From Pseudoalteromonas luteoviolacea B = ATCC 29581 (GTDB lineage Bacteria; Pseudomonadota; Gammaproteobacteria; Enterobacterales; Alteromonadaceae): a stretch of 64,000 nt of DNA. Positions 27,376 through 37,459 of the stretch are shown here, one piece after another. How positions within the stretch are numbered: position 1 is the first letter of the stretch; every line of letters begins with the position of its first letter. The notes under the pieces are model-generated. The model was not told the origin of the DNA. It did no database searches and saw only the letters and a program-made list of their open reading frames with translations. The stretch lies in contig CAPN01000047.1 of assembly GCA_000333235.1 (NCBI GenBank), positions 1-64,000 of the forward strand, read 5' to 3'. A program made the translations under genes and the position numbers.

Positions 27376-28086
27376 ATGAAGCACAGCTCTACACTGCAAA
27401 CCGGACGAATGATTAAACGCTATAAACGGTTTTTAGTAGACCTACAAATAGAAGAAGAAATCATCACAGTACATTGCGCCAATACAGGCAGAATGACTGG
27501 GTGCGCTGAGCCAGGTACGTTGGCCTATTTCAGTACCAGTGATAACACCAAACGTAAGTATCCCCATTCACTCGAATTAACCACAAGCACAGATGGCGAT
27601 TTAATTTGCGTCAATACGAGCAAAGCCAACCACGTGGTTGTTGAGGGGCTTGAACAAAAGAAACTAAAGCCATTCACCCATTATGACATCATCGCCACCG
27701 AAGTCCCGTATGGGACCGAAAAGAGTCGAATCGACATATTATTGAAAAGCCAAGATGGCTCGCAACCAGATTGCTATATTGAAGTGAAATCGGTGACCCT
27801 ATTGGAGCAAAATTGTGGCTATTTTCCTGATGCTCCCTCGGTGCGTGGGCAAAAACATTTACGCGAACTCATCGAAATGAAACAACAAGGTCATCGCGCC
27901 GTTTTGTTGTTTTTGGTTATGCACAACGGCATCAATCACGTTCAACCTGCAACACATATCGACCCAAAATACGCACAACTTTGCCAACAAGCCTTAAAAT
28001 CAGGTGTCGAAATCATGGCATTTCGCTGCTCAATCGATGACCAATCGCTCACTTTAACCGAACAGTTAACATTTAATCATGCTTGA
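27376..28086 (+). CDS. sfsA: SfsA nuclease-like protein
   Basis: 236 residues. I start at 27376 because AGGAAG precedes this ATG. The family motifs are present: the N-terminal RYKRFLVDL, ANTGRMTGCAEPG, the ESRIDILL-like KSRIDILL, YIEVKSVTLL and FPDAPSVRGQKHL. The EVK motif belongs to a PD-(D/E)XK-like nuclease core; SfsA's physiological role is unsettled. It precedes dksA, the conserved sfsA-dksA order. Confidence 0.93.
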   Translation: MKHSSTLQTGRMIKRYKRFLVDLQIEEEIITVHCANTGRMTGCAEPGTLAYFSTSDNTKRKYPHSLELTTSTDGDLICVNTSKANHVVVEGLEQKKLKPFTHYDIIATEVPYGTEKSRIDILLKSQDGSQPDCYIEVKSVTLLEQNCGYFPDAPSVRGQKHLRELIEMKQQGHRAVLLFLVMHNGINHVQPATHIDPKYAQLCQQALKSGVEIMAFRCSIDDQSLTLTEQLTFNHA

Positions 28087-28305
28087 AATTACGAAATACC
28101 ACCCCAATATAATGCAACTTAGCGTAATGATTTAACCTACTGAGAAGAGGTTGAAAAATCATGAATAGCCAGTCGTTTTTCTTAGGTTTTACACTGGATT
28201 TCTGTCACTATGCCGGAAAAAAGTAATTGCCTAGGTGTGAGCTTTCTGCTATTTATAGCCGCCGTAAAAAGCTGGGGTAAGAGTTTAAGGATTTAGGAGA
28301 TTGCT

Positions 28306-28749
28306 ATGCCAGAGCAAAAGAAACTTGGGTTGTTAGCCCAAGCTGGTTTGGAGCCGTATCAAGAAAAACCAGGCGAAGAGTACATGAATGAGGCACAACT
28401 TGCCCATTTCAAAAAGATTTTGGAGGCATGGCGCGCGGATTTACGCAGCGAAGTAGATCGTACTAAAACGCACATGCAAGACGAAGCGGCTAACTTCCCT
28501 GATCCGGTTGATCGTGCAGCACAAGAAGAAGAATTTTCATTAGAATTACGTGCACGTGACCGCGAGCGTAAGCTAATCAAGAAAATTGAAAAAACATTAC
28601 AAAAAATTGAAGACGATGATTTCGGTTTTTGCGACTCGTGTGGCATTGAGATCGGTATTCGTCGCTTAGAAGCTCGTCCAACAGCAGACCAATGTGTTGA
28701 CTGTAAGACGCTCGCTGAAATAAAAGAAAAGCAAACGGGGCGCGGATAA
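28306..28749 (+). CDS. dksA: RNA polymerase-binding factor DksA
   Basis: 147 residues. It binds the RNA polymerase secondary channel and, with ppGpp, resets promoter choice in starvation. The coiled-coil tip [11 protein letters not shown] is present. The zinc finger has all four cysteines: C109, C112, C130 and C133. TAGGAG gives a strong ribosome site. Directly followed by gluQRS, as in E. coli. Confidence 0.97.
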   Translation: MPEQKKLGLLAQAGLEPYQEKPGEEYMNEAQLAHFKKILEAWRADLRSEVDRTKTHMQDEAANFPDPVDRAAQEEEFSLELRARDRERKLIKKIEKTLQKIEDDDFGFCDSCGIEIGIRRLEARPTADQCVDCKTLAEIKEKQTGRG

Positions 28750-28760
28750 CCCACCCAAGC

Positions 28761-29690
28761 ATGCTTACCCCACTATCGCTCGGGAGCTATCGAGGTCGAT
28801 TTGCTCCCTCCCCTTCTGGTCCACTTCATTTTGGTTCAATCATTGCGGCAACAGCAAGCTATCTTGATGCCAAACATCATCAAGGTATCTGGCTTGTTCG
28901 AATGGAAGACATCGATACCCCCCGAGTGGTTGCAGGCGCAGACACAGATATCCTTAAAACTCTTGAAGCATTTGGTCTTGAATGGGATGAAAGCGTAGTA
29001 TGGCAAAGCAAACGCCACACTTTTTACCAAGAAGTTCTAGATAGTCTGACACAGAACCAACAGGTCTATGCCTGCCAATGCACTCGAAAGCAAATAAAAC
29101 AACGTGGTGGGTTTTATGATGGCCATTGTCGAGACTTGAAACTCTGCAATCAATCACATGCACTTCGCATTAAGCAGTGCTTTCCAATACATTCTTTTGA
29201 GGATGGTATTCAAGGTCAAGTCCACTGTTCCGACCATCTTGCCTGCGAGGATTATATTGTCAAACGCAGTGATGGCTTGTATGCGTATCAGCTCGTAGTA
29301 GTTGTTGATGACTACCTGCAAAACATAACCCATGTGGTACGCGGTGCTGACCTACTCGAACCTACCGCAAGGCAAATTAGCCTGTTTCAGCAGCTGAATT
29401 ACCCCATCCCGCACTATGCGCATGTGCCACTTGCTGTTCAAAAACCGGGATTTAAATTATCGAAACAAAATCATGCCCCTGCGGTCGACAAAAACAACCC
29501 CGCTCCGGCATTACTTGCAGCACTGCAGTTTTTAGGTATTGAGCCCGACAATCACATTAACGTCAACAATGTAAAAGAACTACTTAACTTCGCGACAAAG
29601 GTCTATTCACGCGATAAAATCGCAAAAACACCCGAAATTGTCGTTAAACTAAGCGAAGCGGGCTATCAATTCACTGTTTCAGCCTCTTAA
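28761..29690 (+). CDS. gluQ: Glutamyl-Q tRNA(Asp) synthetase
   Basis: 309 residues, a truncated glutamyl-tRNA synthetase lacking the anticodon-binding domain. It has GRFAPSPSGPLHFGS (HIGH-like), a zinc site from CQCTRKQI and the YDGHCRDL stretch, and KLSKQNHA (KMSKS-like). It adds glutamate to queuosine in tRNA-Asp. It lies 11 bp after dksA and is probably co-transcribed. Confidence 0.94.
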   Translation: MLTPLSLGSYRGRFAPSPSGPLHFGSIIAATASYLDAKHHQGIWLVRMEDIDTPRVVAGADTDILKTLEAFGLEWDESVVWQSKRHTFYQEVLDSLTQNQQVYACQCTRKQIKQRGGFYDGHCRDLKLCNQSHALRIKQCFPIHSFEDGIQGQVHCSDHLACEDYIVKRSDGLYAYQLVVVVDDYLQNITHVVRGADLLEPTARQISLFQQLNYPIPHYAHVPLAVQKPGFKLSKQNHAPAVDKNNPAPALLAALQFLGIEPDNHINVNNVKELLNFATKVYSRDKIAKTPEIVVKLSEAGYQFTVSAS

Positions 29691-29760
29691 TTTTTGTTAA
29701 GAGCTAGTATATGATAGCGACCCTTAGAAAATCGCCTAAACTTCAAGCTGCAAACTTGTT

Positions 29761-29775
29761 AGGAGAAACGTTATT
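29761..29775 (+). promoter_or_regulatory. Ribosome site placing pcnB at an AUU start
   Basis: AGGAG at 29761-29765, then seven bases, then ATT at 29773. In this frame an upstream TAA (29737) blocks extension, and no ATG, GTG or TTG exists before 29848. Confidence 0.75.
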
Positions 29776-31161
29776 ATTTCCAAGCTATTTCAATTTTGCC
29801 GCCAGATCATTGGTCAAGGGAGCAATACTGATGGACAAAAAGCCGCGATGATATTACCTGAACCGGTAGTTGTTCCACGTAGTGAGCACGGCATTTCACG
29901 CAAACAATTTAGTCCAAATGCGGTCAAAGTGCTTTATCGCTTAAAAGACGCAGGCTTTGAAGCCTATTTAGTCGGTGGTTGTATTCGCGACATATTGCTT
30001 GGAATTGAACCAAAAGATTTCGATGTGGTGACAAACGCTACACCAGAAGAAATAAAACGTATTTTCCGCAACTGTCGTTTAATTGGTCGTCGCTTTCGAT
30101 TGGCTCATATTGTGTTTGGACAAGAGATCATTGAAGTAGCCACCATGCGCGGTCATCACAGCGACTCACCAAAAGGCAATAACATTAGCCAAGCCAGTGA
30201 CGAAGGACAATTATTACGTGACAACGTCTATGGTACAATTGAAGAAGATGCAGAACGTCGTGACTTTTCGATCAATGCACTGTATTACTCTATCGACGAT
30301 TTTACAGTACGAGACTATGCAGGTGGCCTTGCTGCAATCAACGCCCGTCAAATAGACCTTATTGGCGATCCAGAAACACGTTACCGCGAAGATCCTGTGC
30401 GTATGCTACGTGCTGTGCGATTTGCTACTAAGCTCAATATGCAAATTTCGCCTGCGACAGCCAAGCCCATCACACAACTCGCTGAGCTATTAGATAACAT
30501 TCCTCCTGCACGCTTGTTTGAAGAATGCTTGAAACTCTTTTTAAACGGTAAAGCACAAGAAAACTTCACGCTACTTCGCGAGTTTGGCCTGTTCAAATAC
30601 TTATTTCCAGCAACAGAGCAAGCGATTATTGACGATACTGACGGGTTCGTCCTGCGTTTCATCAACCAAATGTTTGCCAATACTGACACTCGAATTAACG
30701 AAGAGAAAAAAGTCACCCCAGCGTTTATTTTTGCCGCGTTATTATGGGTTCCGCTGCGTAAACACGCTGAGCAATTGATGCAAAATGATAATCTGTTTGT
30801 CCACGATGCCTACAATGTGGCAATGAACGCGGTCTTATCTGATAGTGCAAAAAAAGTGGCTGTTCCAAAGCGATTTACTATTGGTGCACGTGATATTTGG
30901 CATCTACAATTACGTCTCGACAAACGCAGCGGCCAACGTGCTTATCGACTCAGTTTGCAACCAAAATTCAGAGCAGCGTATGACTTTTTATTACTTCGTG
31001 TCGAGTGTGGCGAACAAGAGTTAGCAGAGTTAGCGGCTTGGTGGACAAATTACTTAGGCAGAGATGTTAACGGGCAAAAAGACCTGGTGAAAACGCTCGA
31101 TGAACGCCCAGCTCGCAGACCTCGTCGCAGAAAGCCAAAAAGAAAACCGAATCAATCATGA
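29773..31161 (+). CDS. pcnB: Poly(A) polymerase I, likely AUU start
   Basis: 462 residues if started at ATT 29773. The extra 25 residues (IISKLFQFCRQIIG and on) match the N-terminus seen in E. coli PcnB, which is known to start at AUU. An internal ATG at 29848 gives 437 residues but has no good ribosome site. The nucleotidyltransferase core has VGGCIRD and the DFDV catalytic Asp pair; RFRLAHIVFG and the basic C-terminus (RRPRRRKPKRKPNQS) are typical. It adds poly(A) tails that speed RNA decay. Its stop overlaps folK. Confidence 0.93.
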   Translation: MISKLFQFCRQIIGQGSNTDGQKAAMILPEPVVVPRSEHGISRKQFSPNAVKVLYRLKDAGFEAYLVGGCIRDILLGIEPKDFDVVTNATPEEIKRIFRNCRLIGRRFRLAHIVFGQEIIEVATMRGHHSDSPKGNNISQASDEGQLLRDNVYGTIEEDAERRDFSINALYYSIDDFTVRDYAGGLAAINARQIDLIGDPETRYREDPVRMLRAVRFATKLNMQISPATAKPITQLAELLDNIPPARLFEECLKLFLNGKAQENFTLLREFGLFKYLFPATEQAIIDDTDGFVLRFINQMFANTDTRINEEKKVTPAFIFAALLWVPLRKHAEQLMQNDNLFVHDAYNVAMNAVLSDSAKKVAVPKRFTIGARDIWHLQLRLDKRSGQRAYRLSLQPKFRAAYDFLLLRVECGEQELAELAAWWTNYLGRDVNGQKDLVKTLDERPARRPRRRKPKRKPNQS

Positions 31162-31643
31162 ATTTAGTATACATTGGACTAGGTGCAAATTTAAACCAGC
31201 CGCTTTTACAACTTAGAGGCGCGCTTGATGCATTGCAACAACACGCTGCGATTAGTATGCTTCATGTCTCGCGTTTTTATGCATCTAAACCTATGGGTCC
31301 GCAAGATCAACCCGATTACGTCAATGCCGTTGCGTCATTTCAAACTCAGCTAGATGCGGAAGCCACCTTAGACGTGTTGCAACAAATTGAGCTGGACTAC
31401 GGTCGCGAGCGTAAAGACGAACGTTGGGGTCCTCGAACGCTCGACCTCGATATTTTGCTATTTAACGACCAAAATATCCAAACAGAACGTCTAACGGTAC
31501 CGCATTACGGAATGAAAGCACGTGAATTCGTGATCTATCCACTTTGCGATATCGCCCCTAACTTGACGCTACCTTGTGGTACGCTCATTCAGCACCTAAA
31601 AGAACAACTTCCTGCGAATGGGATGGTTCCGATCAGCGCCTAA
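31158..31643 (+). CDS. folK: HPPK, folate biosynthesis
   Basis: 161 residues. 6-hydroxymethyl-7,8-dihydropterin pyrophosphokinase. Signatures: GLGANLNQPL, YASKPMGPQDQPDYVNAV and RWGPRTLDLDILLF, which carries the two magnesium-binding Asp residues. ATGA overlap with pcnB indicates coupling; panB follows 24 bp later. Confidence 0.96.
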   Translation: MNLVYIGLGANLNQPLLQLRGALDALQQHAAISMLHVSRFYASKPMGPQDQPDYVNAVASFQTQLDAEATLDVLQQIELDYGRERKDERWGPRTLDLDILLFNDQNIQTERLTVPHYGMKAREFVIYPLCDIAPNLTLPCGTLIQHLKEQLPANGMVPISA

Positions 31644-31667
31644 AGTAACCTATAACGGAGAAACATT

Positions 31668-32462
31668 GTGACTAAAATCACCGTGTCGAGTTTGCGCAAA
31701 ATGAAGCAAGCCAAAGAAAAAATTGTTGCACTGACCGCTTACGATGCAAGCTTTGCTAAACTTTTTGCGGATCAAGGGGTTGAAATCGTATTAGTGGGCG
31801 ACTCCCTTGGCATGGTTTTGCAAGGTGGTGAGGATACACTCAGCGTAACAACCGACGAAATTGCTTACCACACTCGCTGTGTGCGCGCAGGCAGCAAAAG
31901 CTTATTTGTCGTCGCAGATATGCCATTTATGAGCTACTCAACGCCTCAACAGGCCTGCGAGAACGCTGCAACGTTAATGCGTGCAGGCGCAAACATGGTT
32001 AAGCTTGAAGGCGGCGAATGGTTAATCGAAAGCATTCAAAAGCTCACCCAACAAGGTATCCCTGTATGTGGTCATTTAGGGCTAACACCGCAGTCGGTTC
32101 ATGTATTTGGCGGTTTTAAAATCCAAGGTCGCGATAACGAACAAGCTCAAAAAATGATTGCCGATGCCAAAGCATTAGAAAAAGCAGGTGCACAATTACT
32201 TGTGCTTGAATGCATTCCGTCTGCGTTAGCAAAGCTTATCAGCGACGCAGTACTGATCCCTGTCATTGGTATTGGTGCAGGTAAAGAAACGGATGGCCAA
32301 ATTTTGGTTATGCACGATTTAGTTGGAATATCAGCAGGTTACATTCCTAAGTTTTCAAAAAATTTCTTAGCAGAGACAGGCAACATGGTCGATGCGGTTA
32401 AAAAATACAGTGATGATGTAAAATCGGGTTCGTTTCCTGGCCCTGAACATGAGTTTAATTAA
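31668..32462 (+). CDS. panB: Ketopantoate hydroxymethyltransferase
   Basis: 264 residues. First step of pantothenate synthesis. Motifs: [28 protein letters not shown] (metal Asp) and [13 protein letters not shown]. The stop and the panC start share one base (TAATG), so the two are translationally coupled. Confidence 0.97.
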   Translation: MTKITVSSLRKMKQAKEKIVALTAYDASFAKLFADQGVEIVLVGDSLGMVLQGGEDTLSVTTDEIAYHTRCVRAGSKSLFVVADMPFMSYSTPQQACENAATLMRAGANMVKLEGGEWLIESIQKLTQQGIPVCGHLGLTPQSVHVFGGFKIQGRDNEQAQKMIADAKALEKAGAQLLVLECIPSALAKLISDAVLIPVIGIGAGKETDGQILVMHDLVGISAGYIPKFSKNFLAETGNMVDAVKKYSDDVKSGSFPGPEHEFN

Positions 32463-33310
32463 TGCAAACGATCAGTGAAATAAAGTCGCTTCGCAGCCAA
32501 ATTAAGGCGTGGCGTCAACAAGGTTTAAGCATCGCGTTCGTACCTACCATGGGCAACTTGCATGCAGGCCATTTCTCGCTTGTTGAAAAAGCGAAGACCT
32601 TGGCAGACAAAGTTGTTGTCAGTATTTTTGTAAATCCCATGCAGTTTGGGAAAAACGAAGACCTCGATAAATACCCTCGTACATTATCAGACGATCAACG
32701 CGGCCTTGCTGAACTGAATACCGACATGGTCTTTACACCGAGTGTCGAGGTGATTTACCCACATGGTCTTGAAACGCAAGCCTACGTAGACGTTCCGAGT
32801 GTGTCTCAAGGATTTTGCGGCGCATCTCGGCCAGGCCATTTTGTCGGTGTGGCAACCATTGTGACTAAACTATTTAATTTAGTGCAGCCAGATTTCGCGT
32901 GTTTTGGTGAAAAAGACTTCCAACAGCTCGCCGTTATTCGCACGATGGTAAAAGATCTCTCCATGCCGATTGAAATCATAGGTGTGCCTACTAAACGAGA
33001 GAGCAATGGTTTAGCCATGAGTTCCCGCAACGGTTATTTGACCATCGAAGAGAAATCAACCGCTGCAATCCTATATAAAACGCTGAGTGATACCGCCATG
33101 GCGATTTCAACTGGTGACCGCCGTTTTGATACACTTATCGAGCAGGCTAAACAGGCAATTGAAGCAAAAGGGCTGAAAATTGACTATTTTGGCATTGCAG
33201 AGCGAGATTCATTACAACCTGCGCAACCAACCGATCACCATTTTGTCATTCTGGTTGCTGCGTTTTTAGGGTCTGTACGTCTCATTGACAACATTCAAGT
33301 CAACATCTAG
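32462..33310 (+). CDS. panC: Pantothenate synthetase
   Basis: 282 residues. It joins pantoate and beta-alanine using ATP. Motifs: [14 protein letters not shown] (HIGH-like HAGH), [18 protein letters not shown], and SSRNGYL in the C-terminal half. Last gene of the dksA-gluQRS-pcnB-folK-panBC run, ending at a perfect terminator. Confidence 0.97.
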   Translation: MQTISEIKSLRSQIKAWRQQGLSIAFVPTMGNLHAGHFSLVEKAKTLADKVVVSIFVNPMQFGKNEDLDKYPRTLSDDQRGLAELNTDMVFTPSVEVIYPHGLETQAYVDVPSVSQGFCGASRPGHFVGVATIVTKLFNLVQPDFACFGEKDFQQLAVIRTMVKDLSMPIEIIGVPTKRESNGLAMSSRNGYLTIEEKSTAAILYKTLSDTAMAISTGDRRFDTLIEQAKQAIEAKGLKIDYFGIAERDSLQPAQPTDHHFVILVAAFLGSVRLIDNIQVNI

Positions 33311-33338
33311 ATTTGCAATACAAACAACCACGATAACA

Positions 33339-33369
33339 CGGTGAAGTACGACTACTTCACCGTTTTTTT
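33339..33369 (+). terminator. Terminator of panC
   Basis: CGGTGAAGTA-cgac-TACTTCACCG, a perfect 10-bp stem followed by seven T. The ORF start at 33341 falls inside it, supporting a later start for the next gene. Confidence 0.93.
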
Positions 33370-33391
33370 GCACTTTCATCAAGGAATGTCC

Positions 33392-33625
33392 ATGCGCGTT
33401 CGCTTTATTTTCGCACCGTTAATGTCGCTTTTATTTCTTAGCGCATGTCAAAGCCCCATGACACCAGAGCTAAAACAATGTGCTCAGCAACAATATCAAT
33501 GTGAACAAAGTTGCTCAGCCACAAGCACCAACGCAACAATGGCTCAAGATCTTTGCATCAATCAATGCATTGATGAAATGAACGCCTGTAAAGCCCAAGC
33601 CGATGCATTAAATCAGGTTAAATAG
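33392..33625 (+). CDS. Small Cys-rich lipoprotein
   Basis: 77 residues from the ATG at 33392, with AAGGA at proper spacing. A signal peptide ends in the lipobox LSAC, so Cys is probably lipidated and the protein sits in an envelope membrane. The mature part has six further Cys residues (QCAQQQYQCEQSC, then CINQC and NAC), implying disulphides in the periplasm. No known family. Confidence 0.7.
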   Translation: MRVRFIFAPLMSLLFLSACQSPMTPELKQCAQQQYQCEQSCSATSTNATMAQDLCINQCIDEMNACKAQADALNQVK

Positions 33626-33736
33626 CCTTCACTTAACGTAAAAGGACTAAGCTAATCGCACGCTTATGTCTTTTCCGCTAAAGCGATTTAACGATATAAT
33701 GACAAATTGTGTTTATCCATCTTTAGGGGCGTAAAG

Positions 33737-34552
33737 ATGCAAGGTACTCTCAGCAAACTAAAAGCCGAGCTCGGTCAACCGATTCAATATTTTTTACCAT
33801 TGGGCGACGAAAAAGTTGCTCTAAATGCGTTTATTGGTAAACCAATTTCACTCACATTTTCAGGCAATATTTTCTGTTGTAATTGTGGTAAAAAAACCAA
33901 AAAAAGTTACTCTCAAGGCCATTGTTTTGTCTGTATGCGTAAACTCGCAAGTTGCGATATGTGTATTATGAAACCTGAAACGTGTCACTTTGATGCAGGA
34001 ACCTGTCGAGAGCCCGAGTGGGGAGAAGCGAATTGCATGATCCCGCATTACGTCTATTTAGCGAACACTTCCGGGTTAAAAGTTGGCATCACCCGCCATA
34101 CCCAAATTCCCACACGTTGGATAGATCAAGGTGCAACCCAAGCTTTGCCGATTTTTAAAGTACAGACCCGCCTGCAATCGGGTTTAGTCGAAGTCGCCTT
34201 AGCACAGTTCATTGCCGACAAGACCAACTGGCGAAACATGCTAAAAGACGTCAGTGTCGACGTTGATTTAAACGCTGCGGCAAACCAATTATTACCACAA
34301 ATTGCCGATAAAATCGCTGAATTAAATACGCTGTATGGCGAAGGCTCGATTGAAATTCTCGATGAAGACATCTTAGACTTACACTATCCTAAACTAGAAA
34401 GTGCAAAAAAATTAACTTCCTTTAATTTCGATAAAGATCCCGTTGCCAGTGGTATCTTAAAAGGCATTAAAGGCCAGTACCTGATCTTTGACACTGGCGT
34501 GATTAACATTCGCAAATTTACCGCTTACGAAGTCGCTTTCCAAGCGGTGTAA
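33737..34552 (+). CDS. DUF2797 protein
   Basis: 271 residues from the ATG at 33737 with GGGGCG upstream. Four clustered CxxC-like pairs in the first 100 residues (CCNCGKK, CFVC, CDMC) suggest zinc binding. The middle (about 100-175) reads HYVYLANTSGLKVGITRH then RWIDQGATQALPI, the DUF2797 pattern, which looks related to GIY-YIG domains (YVYL then KVGITR). Function unknown. It overlaps the convergent GGDEF/EAL gene by 28 bp. Confidence 0.85.
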   Translation: MQGTLSKLKAELGQPIQYFLPLGDEKVALNAFIGKPISLTFSGNIFCCNCGKKTKKSYSQGHCFVCMRKLASCDMCIMKPETCHFDAGTCREPEWGEANCMIPHYVYLANTSGLKVGITRHTQIPTRWIDQGATQALPIFKVQTRLQSGLVEVALAQFIADKTNWRNMLKDVSVDVDLNAAANQLLPQIADKIAELNTLYGEGSIEILDEDILDLHYPKLESAKKLTSFNFDKDPVASGILKGIKGQYLIFDTGVINIRKFTAYEVAFQAV

Positions 34553-37044
34553 AACGTATTCCAGTCAAGCGCGCTAAGGGGCTTACAAAAGAAGTACCCT
34601 TGGCTCGTGTGACAGCCAAGTTCTTGTAAAAACGTTTTCTGCTCGAGCTTTTCAACCCCTTCCGCCACCACGCGTAAATTCAACGCTTTTGCCATAAGCA
34701 CAATGGCACTGACAATTTCACTGTTCCCATACTCATCTGGAATTTTAGCAATAAAGCTAGCGTCGATTTTTAAAATATCAATTGGTAATTTGGTTAAGTA
34801 ACTCAATGCAGAATAGCCTGTACCAAAATCGTCTAAAGCAATACTCACGCCAAGCGCTTTAAGCTGCTTTAATGCCACTTTCGCTTCGTGAAAGTTACTG
34901 ACAAAACTGCTTTCTGTTAACTCAATTTCAAGATGGCGTCCATCAATCTGATATTTATCCAGTGCCGCTTGCACTGTTTGTGCAAGATTGCCTTGTCCAA
35001 GATGGTGAGCTGAAATGTTGACCGCGATGCGGTTTATTTGAATCCCATTTTCACGCCACGTTTTAAATTGTTTGCAGGCATGTTCAATTACCCATTTATC
35101 CAACTTTACAATGAGCCCTAATTCCTCAGCAAGTGGGATAAATTGGCTAGGAGAGATCATGCCTAAATTAGGGTCTCGCCAACGAACGAGCGCTTCAATA
35201 CTGACAATTTTGCCTGACTGCAAACACTCTAAAGGTTGATAGTGTAATTCAAATTCGTTGAGTTCAAGCGCATTTTGAAAACGACTTAACATGGATAGTC
35301 GCTCCAGAGAACGTGCATTCATAGAGGCTTTGTAAAGCTGAAAAGAATTGCGGCCGACTTCTTTTGAACGATACATCGCAACATCCGCATGCTTTAACAG
35401 CATTTCGCTGTCTAATCCATCTTCTGGATACATTGCCGCACCAAGAGACGCTGTCGCACCGACCGCCATGCCTGAGATCTGAAACGGCGCCGCAAGCACT
35501 CCGAGTACATTATTAGCAAAATTGACGACATGTTCGATAGACTTTACTTCAGTCAACAAAACCACGAACTCGTCCCCACCTAAACGTGCTAACGTATCCC
35601 CTTCTGGCAAAATGCGTTTTATCCGCTCACTCACTTGCACAAGAAGTTGATCACCCGCGCTATGCCCTAAGGTATCGTTCACTTCTTTAAAACGATCTAA
35701 ATCAATAAACATCACAGCAAGCTTTTGTTGCTCTCGGTGAGCTGCCGCCAAGGCCATTGATAATCTATCGTTGAATAAACGACGGTTTGGTAACCCGGTT
35801 AACTCGTCAAAATAGGCTAGTCGGACTATTTTTTCTTCTGCATTTTTCCGCTCAGTGATATCACTAAAAATCGCTGCAAACAAAACCTCATCACTGTATG
35901 GTTCGTTTATTTCTATAATGGTTAGCCATTCGACATAAATGTCACCATTTTTTTTGCGATTACAGATCTCTCCTTGCCACACACCTTTCTTTTGTAAGGT
36001 TTGCCACATTTCATCGTAATACTCTTGTGTATGCACCCCAGAACTGAGCAAACTGGGCTTTTTGCCAATCACTTCAAAATCTTGATACCCTGTCAATGCG
36101 CTAAATGCCGGATTAATTTGTATAATTTCTCCATTACTGCGCGTGATCATAATGCCATCAAGCGACGCATTGATGATTCGATTAGCTAAATAAAGGTTTT
36201 TTTCAGATTTTTGCAGCGCCAAGTCACGTTGCACCAACACTTTTTCCAATTCGCTACAATAGGCAGTTTCTATTTCCGTCAGTACGTTTTTAAGCGCAAG
36301 CAATCCAATGACTTTACCGTCCTCATTGTCTTTAACCACTAAGTGTCGAATTGCGTTATCCGTCATAAGCCGATATGCATCGAACAACGTATCTTTAGGC
36401 GTAACGTGATGCATAGGATAGGAACACACATCCCAACATGGCACTTGCCAATTTGGGTTCAGCATCACCTGAGCAATATCACGTTGGGTAATAATACCGA
36501 ATAGGCATTCCACTAAATTATACACAAGCACCGCAGTTACACGATTTTTGCGCATAACAGCAATAGCATCAAGTAGTGGTTGTTCGCTGTCTAAAATACA
36601 AATGTTTTTATCGAAATGTGCATCAATGGGGCGAAAATGCAGATAATGATCAAGACCTTGATTTCTTACTATGTCAGAAAGTGATACAACGCCACATGGG
36701 ACATTGAATTTATCCACCACCAATAAATGACGAATGCCTAATTGATGAAATTTAATCGTGGCTTCACTGAGTGTTTTCTCAACATTGATCGAATGAACAG
36801 GTGAAGCCATGTAGTCACCAATCGGTGTTACATTGAGGTCTACTTTATTCAAGTCAATACGAACGCAATCGGTTTCTGTCCAAATCCCTACAATGACATC
36901 CTGTTCAGTCACAAAAATAGAACTAACGTTTTTAGTACGCATCATTCGAACAGCATCAACCAGTGCAGTATGTTTATCACAGACTAATAACTGATTCGAA
37001 AGTACATCCTTGATCTTAAGCTGCTTAGTATCGCCCGATTTCAT
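34525..37044 (-). CDS. CBS-PAS-GGDEF-EAL cyclic-di-GMP enzyme
   Basis: 839 residues, soluble. Two CBS pairs (about 12-130 and 145-265) probably sense adenine nucleotides. A PAS domain (about 285-395) precedes GGDEF (intact LARLGGDEF near 484-492) and EAL (SIEALVRW near 614-621, with ELTESSF and DDFGTGYSAL downstream). Both catalytic signatures are preserved, so it may make and break cyclic-di-GMP. No membrane segment, so the input is cytoplasmic. Divergent from the DUF4144-like gene. Confidence 0.93.
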   Translation of the reverse strand: MKSGDTKQLKIKDVLSNQLLVCDKHTALVDAVRMMRTKNVSSIFVTEQDVIVGIWTETDCVRIDLNKVDLNVTPIGDYMASPVHSINVEKTLSEATIKFHQLGIRHLLVVDKFNVPCGVVSLSDIVRNQGLDHYLHFRPIDAHFDKNICILDSEQPLLDAIAVMRKNRVTAVLVYNLVECLFGIITQRDIAQVMLNPNWQVPCWDVCSYPMHHVTPKDTLFDAYRLMTDNAIRHLVVKDNEDGKVIGLLALKNVLTEIETAYCSELEKVLVQRDLALQKSEKNLYLANRIINASLDGIMITRSNGEIIQINPAFSALTGYQDFEVIGKKPSLLSSGVHTQEYYDEMWQTLQKKGVWQGEICNRKKNGDIYVEWLTIIEINEPYSDEVLFAAIFSDITERKNAEEKIVRLAYFDELTGLPNRRLFNDRLSMALAAAHREQQKLAVMFIDLDRFKEVNDTLGHSAGDQLLVQVSERIKRILPEGDTLARLGGDEFVVLLTEVKSIEHVVNFANNVLGVLAAPFQISGMAVGATASLGAAMYPEDGLDSEMLLKHADVAMYRSKEVGRNSFQLYKASMNARSLERLSMLSRFQNALELNEFELHYQPLECLQSGKIVSIEALVRWRDPNLGMISPSQFIPLAEELGLIVKLDKWVIEHACKQFKTWRENGIQINRIAVNISAHHLGQGNLAQTVQAALDKYQIDGRHLEIELTESSFVSNFHEAKVALKQLKALGVSIALDDFGTGYSALSYLTKLPIDILKIDASFIAKIPDEYGNSEIVSAIVLMAKALNLRVVAEGVEKLEQKTFLQELGCHTSQGYFFCKPLSALDWNTFYTAWKATS

Positions 37045-37120
37045 TAAAACAATCTCGCCTTACCTATCCGCTTTGCAGTATAATTTCGCTCAGACTTTTT
37101 ACTTTGATTGAGAACAAGAT

Positions 37121-37459
37121 ATGAGCATAAACTCGTACCCAGTTTTGCTAGTTTCGTTTGGGGAAGTGCAACTGATCGACACTGATGAAAAGTTAAAAAA
37201 CGAAGTTTTTCATATAGATAAAGAATATTTCGCTGAAACAAGAATAATTACAAAAGAGAACTACCACTTTAGTCTAACAGGGCAACCATTGACCCCACTT
37301 ACCTTATCTGTTCTCACTGCACTGGTTAAAGAAACGTTACTACTTGATGGTCACTGCTGCGTCGAAAAAATTCAATTAAACTCAGTGCTTGATGCCTTTT
37401 CCCTACTCGCTGTCGACCAAAGCCCGCAAGTGTGCAGCAACACTTCGCCCCAACGATGA
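37121..37459 (+). CDS. Small conserved protein (DUF4144-like, tentative)
   Basis: 112 residues, soluble and acidic. Composition and position recall DUF4144 proteins of Pseudoalteromonas and relatives, from memory and without search. Its 3' end overlaps the convergent histone-deacetylase-like gene by 57 bp. The ribosome site is weak, so the start is uncertain. Confidence 0.5.
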   Translation: MSINSYPVLLVSFGEVQLIDTDEKLKNEVFHIDKEYFAETRIITKENYHFSLTGQPLTPLTLSVLTALVKETLLLDGHCCVEKIQLNSVLDAFSLLAVDQSPQVCSNTSPQR

